From Mytilinidion resinicola (lineage: Eukaryota; Ascomycota; Dothideomycetes; Mytilinidiales; Mytilinidiaceae), in NCBI RefSeq assembly GCF_010093595.1, contig NW_022985437.1, positions 1,884,445 through 1,948,444 of the forward strand: a stretch of 64,000 nt of DNA, given 5' to 3'. Position numbers and translations under genes: made by a program. Below the pieces are notes generated by a model, which ran no database searches, was not told where the DNA came from, and saw nothing but the letters and a program-made list of their open reading frames with translations. The first letter of the stretch is position 1. Each line of letters starts with the position of its first letter. Below are positions 55,537-64,000 of this stretch, piece after piece.

Positions 55537-58500
55537 CTAGAACAGTCCGTCAATCTCGCCAGACTCTGTATCTAAATCCACATTCAGGTAGCCCGGTGCA
55601 GTAGGCAGACCAGGAATCGTCTGAATGTCAGCTGCAAGTGCATACAAATAGCCCGCACCAGCCGCCATTCGGACGTCGCGGATAGGTACAGTGAATCCAG
55701 TGGGCGCACCCTTGAGAGTCGGGTCGTGCGATAGCGAGTACTGCGTCTTTGCGATGCATATGGGGAGGTTGCTGAGGCCTTGCTTGGCGTAGGTGTCGAC
55801 TTTCTTCTGCGCAAGCTCTGAGAACTCGACTTTTTCAGCGCCATACATGAGCTTTCCGATTTTCTCGATCCGCTCTTGCACAGTACCGTCGAGATCGTAG
55901 AGCAATTTGAAGTCTTTCGGCTTGGAGGATGCAGCGATGACTCCCTTGGCGAGGTCGATGGCTCCTTTACCACCTTCTGCCCAGTGGTTTGCGGGGATGG
56001 CGTCTTCAGCGCCAGCTGCGATAGCTTCTTCCTTAATAACAGCGATTTCGGCTTCTGTGTCGGTGGAGAAGCGATTTATAGCTACGACAACAGGAATTCC
56101 AAACTGCCTGGCATTTTCAATGTGCTTCTTGAGATTTACACAGCCCTTGCGGAGAAGATCGATGTTCTCGGTGCGGTAAACTTCTTGGGGTTGGGCTCCG
56201 GGAGCGATGTCCGGTCCTCCGCCATGGACCTTGAGGGCACGGACTGTCGCGACAATGACAACGGTGTCGGGAACAAGGCCAGAGGATCGGCACTTGATGT
56301 TGAAGAAACGCTCACCACCCATGGTGAAATCGAAGCCTGCCTCGGTCACAACGAAGCCGGTCTTCTCTTCGTGGTTCTCGTCGGGCTCTGTTCCGGCAAG
56401 CTTGAGGGCGAGCTTGTCTGCTAGTACTGATGACGCTCCGATGCTAATGTTTGCGAAGGGACCTGCGTGCACAAACACAGGCGTCCCCTCCAGTGTCTGC
56501 ATGAGGTTAGGCTTGATGGCATCCTTCATCAAAGCCGCGAGTGCGCCACCAGCACCAATGTCGTCGCAAGTCACGGGATCGCCGCTTCGAGAGCTTGCGA
56601 CGACCATGCGGCCAAGCCGTTCTCGCATATCGGCCAACGAGTTGCTGAGGGCCAACACGGCCATACACTCACTGGCCACAGAAATGTCGAACCCGGTTTC
56701 TCGGGCCTGGCCCTTCTCTGTCGACGCTTGGCCGATTGTGATTCCCCTCAGATGTCTATCGTTTACGTCTAGAACGCGTCTCCAAGTGATGGTATCTGGG
56801 TCGATGTCTAATCTTGCAAATCTATGGATCTCATCTTCGCTGAGGCTATTCGGGTCTGTCTTCTCTATGCCGAGTTTCTTCAGTCTTCGGAACATTACGT
56901 TGGCAAACTGTCTCTTTCCCTTCTTAGTAGGAACCAATCTCTTGTATAACGCAGCATCTTTCTGTGTGTTCTCGTGGAACATTCTTGTTTCGATGGCAGC
57001 CGCTAGCAAATTGTTCGCGGCAGTGATTGCATGGATGTCGCCAGTCAAATGGAGGTTGAACTCGTCCATGGGGATGACTTGACTGTATCCTCCCCCTGCC
57101 GCTCCTCCCTTGATACCGAACGTCGGACCTTGACTGGGTTGTCGCACGTTTGCGAACGCCAATCGATCCAGATGAGCGGATAGAGCTTGTGTAAGACCAA
57201 CGGTGGTTGTCGATTTGCCCTCGCCCAGAGGTGTTGGGGTGATGCCCGCGATTAGGATGTAGCGCCCATTTTGCCGGTGCTCCAGCCTCTTCAAAAGAGA
57301 CAGGTCCACCTTGGCTTTGTACGCACCGTACGGTTCTAACTCGTGATTCAGAACACCTATTTCATGCGCAACGTTGGTGATGTATTTGGGATGTTGAGCT
57401 CGGGAGATTGCAATGTCTGAGGGGACCGGGTCGAGAAGCTTGAGTGGCAACGGAGTGACGTGGCGCTGCTTCTGTCGCTCGAAGTATGCATCTGCCGAGC
57501 TGACAACGTTTTGGAGAAGCATTGCTACTGTCATTGGGCCGACTCCTCCGGGAACTGGAGTGATTTGCGAGGCGACCTCGACAGCGGACTGGTAGTCCAC
57601 GTCTCCGACGCAGCGCTGGCCGGACTTTTTTGAGGGGTCTTTGATGTAGTTCGTGCCAACGTCAATGACCACCGCTCCAGGCTTGAGCCAATCTCCCTTA
57701 ACAAGTTCTGGTTGTCCGATAGCAGCGACCACGATGTCCGCCTGCTTGACCACCTGCTGCAGATTTTGGGTCCGGGAATGGCACACCGTGACTGTGGCGT
57801 CCGCATTCTTCAGCAGATAGCTGACCGGGCTGCCAACAATATCGCTTCTTCCAAGCACCACGGCGCTCTTGCCCTTGACGTCAACTCCGCTCGCTTCTAG
57901 CAGCACCATAACACCTTTCGGTGTGCATGGTGTGAACAGTGGGTGGCCACCGCGCTTTGCGAGTTCTCCAATATTGGCAATGCCGAATCCATCCACATCC
58001 TTCTCGTCGGCAACAGCTGAGGTAACGGCGTGTTCGGAGATGTGTTTTGGGAGAGGAAGCTGGACGAGGATTCCGTGTATAGTGGGGTCGTTGTTGAACT
58101 CGGTGAGCTGCTGGAGGAGCTCCGCCTCGCTGGTGTCTTCGGGGAAGGAGGCGAGCTTGCATTCGATGTTGGCCTAGAATCTTGCGATCAGTATGGCAGT
58201 TTTTCGGGGTTCGGGTGTGGAGCGAACCTCTTCAGCGGCCTTCAGCTTCATTTTCACATAAGTGCCTGTGGGAGTTAATGGTGGCCTCATCGTACTACAC
58301 TTTGCTGCAGCACTCACTGGAATCCTCTCTGGTCCCGACTGATTCGAATACGTTAGCAAATAGTTCAGCCTCATAGAAGGCACAAAAGACAAACCTTGCA
58401 CGATCCTCAGCGACGGCTTGTACCTGGGATTGGTCTCCTGGCGCTTCTGGATCTCAGCGCCCAGGCGCGTCCGGATGCTCTGCGCAATGGCCTTGCCATC

Positions 58501-58686
58501 GATCTTGGTGGCCGTCATGCTGGGCAGCGTGCTGGAGAATTGTCGTACGCGGGCGCAGTGGGCGGCGGAGGGAGGGATGGGCGATGACGGCGTCTCACGG
58601 CGGAGCGGCGTTGAAGAGAAAGTGCATACCCGCGGCCTGGCCCCTCGCGAGTGAAGGGCAAGGGACCTGCAGACCAGCATCCTCAT
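55537..58686 (-). CDS. C1-tetrahydrofolate synthase (trifunctional), mitochondrial/cytosolic
   Basis: Exons 58395-58686, 58318-58338, 58228-58265 and 55537-58173 join to 995 aa. The second exon is only 21 nt and the third 38 nt, but both fit the protein ([20 protein letters not shown] is built across them). Residues 1-56 are Arg/Ser-rich with no acids until late, a mitochondrial presequence. Met57 (58518) starts [13 protein letters not shown], exactly where a cytosolic form begins. The N-terminal domain is methylene-THF dehydrogenase/cyclohydrolase, with [17 protein letters not shown] and [10 protein letters not shown]. The large second domain is formyl-THF synthetase, with the ATP loop [11 protein letters not shown], and ends [11 protein letters not shown]. 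It interconverts one-carbon folates for purine, thymidylate and formyl-Met synthesis. Yeast has separate Ade3 and Mis1; here one gene could make both. Confidence 0.95.
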
Positions 58687-59307
58687 CGTGGTGGACAATT
58701 GAACTGAACGGTCGGACGACGTATGCTGAGACCTGCCATTGTTTTATTCTCTGTGAGTCAAGCTTGTACCGTGGACGCGTCTTTCCAGCCCTAAATCTGC
58801 TTTTGGTCATGTCAACGCCGGCAAATTTTCCCTAAAGTGCCGCCGCCAGCGATTTCCGCTTTTTGCGGCTTGTCCATGCTATTAGTATTGTTGTCAGGCA
58901 CGGGAACCGAGCAGCATCTGCATTGTTCCCTCTGGTCATAGCACTTTCCCTGCACTCTTTGTCTCTGCTCTCTCCAATTTTCTGTATTTAGACCAATCAA
59001 GAGGCCAGGAGGCTGATGACCTACGGCTCCGCTGCTTCGCTATTTGACGACAATGCATGACTCGGTCCACTGTCTGAAAGTGCCACAGTGCCTCATATCT
59101 GCAGATTTACCAGAGTCGCTTAGTATTGATCAGGTAGTTGAGGCTGAGACCTGTGCTGTCTCATCCTTATTCTAGTTATTAAATTGACGGTTTCTCTCGA
59201 TGACACTTTCGATCTTCATCTACCTACCGAAGAAGGCCCTTAGTGGTGACCCCATACCGCCTATAGATGGCTACGCTTGAAACTTTTACACCGAACTTGC
59301 TCGCACC
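58687..59307. other. Intergenic, nothing identified
   Basis: Upstream region of the C1-THF synthase gene. Short frames only, up to the HET remnant. Confidence 0.5.
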
Positions 59308-59550
59308 GTGAGAATTACAGCGTGGCGGAGGAGGCTGTTCAAAACGGCGGAAGGGAGTCTCGGTATTTGTCCAGAGCACGTCAAGAGCGGCGACTTGATC
59401 ACGCTTATATGGAGTAGCGGGACGCAAATCATGCTTCACCCAGTCGGAAATGGGAGGTTCGAATTCGTTGGTGACGCGTACGTGGATGGTACTATGGACT
59501 GCGAGGCACTGGCAGATGCATCGCCTGAAGAGGTTTCCGAGATCGGTTGA
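59308..59550 (+). pseudogene. HET-protein C-terminal remnant
   Basis: A frame of about 80 codons beginning around a GTG spells AWRRRLFKTAEGSLGICPEH, then VKSGDLITLIWSSG and GRFEFVGDAYVDGTMDCEAL. This matches the ending of HET proteins, including the intact C2H2-HET protein in this window (RRLFWTDKGYLGLGP, GRYEYVGECYVHGLMDGEA). No HET core or ATG-started exon lies upstream, so I read it as the tail of a lost gene. Confidence 0.7.
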
Positions 59551-60115
59551 TAATTCCGTTTTTTGAAGAACGTTTCCAGTGCACGTTCTCACAGCTATGA
59601 CACCCCTCCCATCCGTCATCTCCATCATCAAGGATATAAAGAATAACTACCTACATCCATAGGCGCAATATCGATGTCCCAAAATCAAGACTCAACACCT
59701 CACGTCTAAATGACGCCTTTTACGTCGCGTCCAGATCTCTGGTAACGTGCCGGCTAACTCCAGATATAATCAGCAACAATGCGAGAAGACAAATGCGATT
59801 TGATACAGTCGCTAGTGAATGTGGCTTCACCACGACTAACCACTAAAAACAGATTGCCAAATATCCTTGGCACAGCATTACTATGTACGTTTGCACAACC
59901 TCGCAGAGGTCAAAATAGATCCAACTTCGTCTAGCTACTACCTGCTGTTACCCCGGTCCGCTTTCTGAGTTAAGCTGCCCAATCTTATTGGTTCACGTCT
60001 ACGCCTTCTTATTGGTTCCTGCTTTCTAGGTGTATTATGTGTCATCTCTCTTCTATCTTATAAATTTCACACGTATGTCTCTCTTACCCTCTTACCCTCT
60101 TCCATCTCTTATAAT
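59551..60115. other. Intergenic, AT-rich, no gene seen
   Basis: From about 59960 the sequence changes to AT-rich with short repeats (CTTATTGGTTC at about 59985 and 60008; TCTTACCC at about 60082 and 60090). This is unlike the surrounding DNA and may be part of an inserted element together with the next frame. Confidence 0.45.
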
Positions 60116-60523
60116 ATGGCTAATTCTACTGTTCTTTATGCCCTTGTTCCTACTAAAGGTCTTACTATTATCTCCTATCTACGGTTAATACCAAGACATG
60201 ACCTAGAATATGTTTTTGGACATAGTAATTATAGTGGTGCACAAGACATACCAGTAGAAGATATACCAATATTGTTACCTCCGGAGTTACGGTATATCTC
60301 TTTTTTTTTCTTTTCTCTTATTCTGCTAATCTTTTTAGGTATATTATTGGGAATTACTACATTACCTGCCTACGCGTACGGCGGCTCCTCCGTCTCAATA
60401 ATCTCTCTTGGTTTCATCTGGCTGACTTGGATGGCCTGGATACTACTAGTCTTTATTGGGCTAGTTCTGTTGAGGAGGATGTTGCAGATGATACTTTTGG
60501 ATTCCAGTGGTGATATTGTCTAG
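60116..60523 (+). CDS. Small predicted membrane protein, function unknown
   Basis: A single 135-aa frame from an ATG at 60116. The N-terminal half is soluble-looking (VPTKGLTIISYLRLIPRHD). Two strong hydrophobic helices follow: FFFFSLILLIFLGILLG and SLGFIWLTWMAWILLVFIG, then a basic end RRMLQM and DSSGDIV. The DNA is AT-rich with T-ending codons, unlike most genes here, and I do not recognise a family. It could be a genuine lineage-specific protein, a transposon-borne frame or chance. Confidence 0.35.
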   Translation: MANSTVLYALVPTKGLTIISYLRLIPRHDLEYVFGHSNYSGAQDIPVEDIPILLPPELRYISFFFFSLILLIFLGILLGITTLPAYAYGGSSVSIISLGFIWLTWMAWILLVFIGLVLLRRMLQMILLDSSGDIV

Positions 60524-60887
60524 GCGGACATTATGACAAATTTTAGTAACCCTGCGCTATCATCGCCGCTAGCCAGTGGCCCGTTTATACAAATAATCTT
60601 GTATAAGTGTTGTGCCCGCCCACCATTGCCATTGGCCAGCAAAACCACCGCCACCAATTCTCAGCCTTCCCACCTCTATCGGCCTCCTCGGTGGTGGAGT
60701 CTGTGCGCTGTCAGCCCTCTAGATTGCGCTGGAGGCTGCTCTCACCATCTCATCCCTCTGGCGCGATCGCCGTCGCAAATATTTAAACCCGCTGAGCTCC
60801 TTCTGCCTTCATTCCAGGAGCTCCCTCTGATGAGCGCCTTGCGGTACTACTGCGAATTTGTCGGTGCCTACTGGATATGCTGTCGCC
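60524..60887. other. Upstream region of the patatin-NLR gene
   Basis: About 360 bp with a 128-aa frame (60533-60919) without domain. It contains the promoter and leader of the next gene. Confidence 0.45.
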
Positions 60888-63800
60888 ATGACACAGCCTG
60901 CTTCACCTACCGCCGATGAACCGGTCAACTTGCTAGCTCTAGGTATGTGAAAGGGTATGCTCTAAACATGAGACTCGACTAACACCACCTAGATGGCGGA
61001 GGCATTCGTGGAGTGTTAGAGTTGCTGATTCTTGACGAGATCATGCGGCGCGTTCGATATGACCTGAACCTTGCTGAAATGCCACGACCCTGCGACTACT
61101 TCGACCTCATCGGAGGAACTAGTACAGGAGGGTGAGCGCTTCTTCCTTTCAGTTATATATCTGAATTAAGCGTACTCTATACTTATAAACGTCTAATTAG
61201 TCTCATCGCACTTATGCTTGGTCGATTACAAATGACGACGGACGAGGCTCTTCGAACTTACAACTCCCTGGCACGCGCCATATTTTCAAAGGACAATAAA
61301 AAATGGTCGGCCCAGGACGGCGTATTCAAAGCTACTACGCTTAAGGATAAGGTGCAAGAAGTCGTTTTAAAGAAGGGCCTAGGAGACCTTATGCTGGATC
61401 CACCCGTCCAGTCAAATAAGGGCAAAGCCTTTGTCTGTGCAGTACCCGCCAATAGTATGGCGCATCCACGACGATTCAGGACTTATCCCGTCAGAGCACT
61501 TGCAAGCGCAAACTGTCAAATCTAGGAAGCCGCTCGTGCCACTACCGCAGCCCCGACTTTTTTCAAGCGGATCGCCATTAGCGAGGAAGGCCAAGCCAAA
61601 GAGGAGTTCATTGATGGCGGACTCGGATGTAACAATCCGGCAAGTGAGGTGTTAGAGGAGGCAAGGGACATCTTTGGTAATGATAGGCTCGTACGCTGTC
61701 TTATTAGCATCCGAACTGGCTATCCAGGCACGATTGGCTTATCAAAGCCAGACTCGTTCCAAAAAGTCTTGCCCACGAAACTGGTCAACGTGCTCAAGAA
61801 GATTGCTACCGATTGCGAGAAGACAGCAAACGGTTTAAGCGCAAGGTTCAAAGACCTTGAAAATTTCTACTTCCGCTTCAACGTAGCTCATGGTGCCGAG
61901 GGTATCTCATTAGAAGAATGGGAGAAAATAGGAGTGTTGACAGAGCACACGAAGGCATACATGGCAGAGGTCTCAGTTTCAAAGGCAATAGATGAGATTG
62001 TGGATATACTATGCCACCCAAAGAACACTGGGGTCACCTTAGGAAGTACCTGTTAGTCGCTATATCTCCATTCTTGCATTAATTAGTCTGATAATCTTCT
62101 CAAGGCAGTGTCCCGCGTATTCCAAATGTGCCTCAACCGGTGCAGATGCGACCACAACCGATGCCTAGTTCAATATTTACCGGGCGCAAGAATATAATAG
62201 AGACTCTGGAAGCATTCTTCTCAGTCAGACTAAATGGCTCGGCTCCGAGAAGAGAATACCTCTTGTATGGATTAGGGGGAGCTGGAAAGACACAGATTGC
62301 GTTGCAATTTGCCAAGGAATGTCAAGAGAGGTTAGTCGCCGCCTACGATAGGGAATAGGGAATAATTAATAGCGAGCAGATTCGAGCGCATTTTTTGGAT
62401 CGACGCAAGTAACAGACCCACGATCGAACAGAGTTACAAGGGCATTGCAGCCGAGAACAGCTTAGGCAGCTCTGGCAAAGGTAGCAAAGAGGCCGAGTTG
62501 GGCGGGGGAAACGACACCAAAGCAGTCCTCCAATGGTTGGCAAATTCAAATCAAGAATGGCTGATCTTGTTCGACAACTACGAGAGTACCAAAAACCTAC
62601 ATGATCTTATCCCTAGCAGCGACCGCGGGAACATCTTATACACCAGTAGAGATCCTGCTCTGGGCTTAACCCTTCCTCGGAACGCTGTTTGTGAAGTTCT
62701 CGAAATGGAAGGCGAGGATGCTACCACATTGCTTTTAAGAGCCGCCCAGCTTGAGAAAAGAGAAAAAGACGATGGAATACGCCAGCAGGCAAAGCACATT
62801 GTAGAAACACTTGGCTTTCTCCCTTTAGCGATCGACATAGCTGGAGCGTCTATCTGTATGGGCCGATGCCATCTTGACGACTACATCAATACATTTCACA
62901 AGCACCGGGAAGAAATGATGAAAGACTGCACATTCAGAGGAGCGTCAAAATATAACCAAGCCGTATATACAGCATGGGATATCTCGTATGACGCGTTAAA
63001 AGATTTTGCCAAAGGACGAGAAGGTGCGACAAGATGTCAAGACGCAAAAGCCGCACTACAACTCCTCAATCTGTTTGCATTTTTGCACAATGAAGGCATC
63101 ATGGAAGAGTTATTCAAGCGCGCCGGGGAGAGTCAACGCCTAGGCAACAATCCTAAGGCCCGTTACACTTTTGATTACTCCGCCAAACTGTCGGAACTAC
63201 TGATAGTTGATGTAGACGGAAGTTGGGACCCTTTCCTATTTCGAAAGGGGATTTCAATACTACTTTCATTTTCGCTAGTCACGAAAGATCAAAGCGGGCG
63301 ATATTTTTCTATGCACGTTTTGGTCCATTCATGGGCTCGGGACCATATGCCCAGTTCTGCGCAACCGCATCAGCTATGCGCTGCGACAGCGTTATTATCG
63401 TCATCTATTAGCTCGAGATTTCTTACCGGAGATTATGCGTTCCGGCGACAACTGCTCCCGCATATAAGAGCATGTAAAAAATATAGCGCGGCGGGGGAGG
63501 AGACTAAGTCAGAAGATTTGGAGGATGCTAGCAATTTTTCATTAGTGTTCTACGAAGGAGGACATTGGCGGGAGGCAGAAGAGACTTTTGTGCTAGTGCA
63601 GAATATAAGAAAGAGGGAGCTTGGGGAGGAGCATCCTTCCACGCTGACCAGCATGGCTAACCTGGCGTTGACGTTTTGGAAACAAGGGCGGTGGAAGGAG
63701 GCCGAAGAGCTGAATGTGCAAGTGATGGAGACGAGAAAGAAGGTGCTTGGAGAGGAGCATCCCTCCACGCTGACCAGCATGGCCAACCTGGCGTCGACGT

Positions 63801-64000
63801 TTTGGAATCAAGGACGGTGGAAGGAGGCCGAAGAGCTGTTTGTGCAAGTAATGCAGACAAATTTAAGAATGCTTGGGGAGGAGCATTCAGACACGCTGAC
63901 CAGCATGGCCAACTTGGCGTCGACGTACAGTAATCAAGGACGGTGGAAGAAGGCCGAAGAGCTGGAGGTGCGAGTGATGGAGACGAGAAAGAGGGTGCTT
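60888..64000 (+). CDS. Patatin-NB-ARC-TPR NLR, interrupted by an in-frame stop, partial at right edge
   Basis: Exons 60888-60942, 60993-61131, 61201-62051, 62105-62330 and 62380 to the edge fit one frame. The N-terminal patatin-like phospholipase domain has DGGGIRG (oxyanion loop), GGTSTGG with the catalytic Ser, and DGGLGCNNP with the dyad Asp. FTGRK and the P-loop GLGGAGKT (about residues 404-411) open the NB-ARC domain, with WLILFDNYES (Walker B) and LGFLPLAIDIAGA. Near-identical 42-residue TPR units (LGEEHPSTLTSMANLA) then run off the edge. A TAG at 61523-61525 lies between CQI and EAARATTAAPTFF, where the family has Trp, so it cuts the protein at codon 173. Everything after it is open. 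This is either a non-functional allele, a sequencing error, or a case of readthrough. Patatin-NLRs are cell-death/allorecognition candidates. Confidence 0.82.
63623..64000 (+). repeat. 126-bp tandem TPR-coding repeats, three units to the edge
   Basis: Units start at 63623, 63749 and 63875, exactly 126 bp apart, each coding 42 residues. They are nearly identical at the DNA level over most of the unit, including TCCACGCTGACCAGCATGGC in the first two. The array likely goes on past the window. Confidence 0.9.

Noticed and set aside
61485..61525. Intron that would splice out the TAG of the patatin-NLR
   Set aside because: The only GT..AG pair in place would be 36 nt, shorter than any other intron here, and would remove family-typical residues.

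Overview
This window looks like nuclear DNA of a filamentous ascomycete (Pezizomycotina). Nearly every conserved gene is cut by short introns, mostly about 50-80 nt, with GT..AG ends. The families present (HET proteins, STAND/NLR proteins, a CYP52-like P450, RRN5, Irc3, GH128) fit that group. A Dothideomycete-like fungus is a guess that the sequence cannot settle. Exon models were rebuilt by hand from splice sites. For most multi-exon genes the summed exon length is an exact multiple of three.

Left third (1-23 kb): a decayed MFS transporter runs off the left edge. It is followed by a mitochondrial rhodanese, a five-exon multi-KH RNA-binding protein, a roughly 0.77 kb element with terminal inverted repeats, and a head-to-head pair formed by the mitochondrial helicase Irc3 and the Pol I factor RRN5. 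Next come an acyltransferase-3 pseudogene, a small DUF3303-like pseudogene, a Ser/Pro-rich small protein and a long coiled-coil protein.

Middle third (23-42 kb): a ferric reductase, a short-repeat field, a mitochondrial PP2C phosphatase, LYS1 (last step of lysine synthesis) divergent from a SulP/STAS transporter, a five-exon P450, and a complete NLR (helical N-terminus, NB-ARC, TPR).

Right third (42-64 kb): a C2H2-HET fusion protein tail-to-tail with the NLR, a decayed HET gene, a GH128 glucanase, a sugar transporter, an unknown 210-aa protein, a 154-bp MITE with perfect 44-bp inverted repeats, and the trifunctional C1-tetrahydrofolate synthase with likely mitochondrial and cytosolic starts. 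After these come a second HET remnant, an AT-rich membrane-protein ORF, and a patatin-NB-ARC-TPR NLR that runs off the right edge and carries an in-frame stop.

Two themes stand out. First, NLR and HET genes and their remnants are concentrated between 38 and 64 kb, which resembles an allorecognition or cell-death neighbourhood. Second, several genes are broken by nonsense or frameshift changes, some of which look like C-to-T (RIP-like) mutations. I found no wholly new system. The most notable items are the C2H2-HET/NLR tail-to-tail pair, the interrupted patatin-NLR with near-identical TPR units, and the perfect-hairpin MITE.
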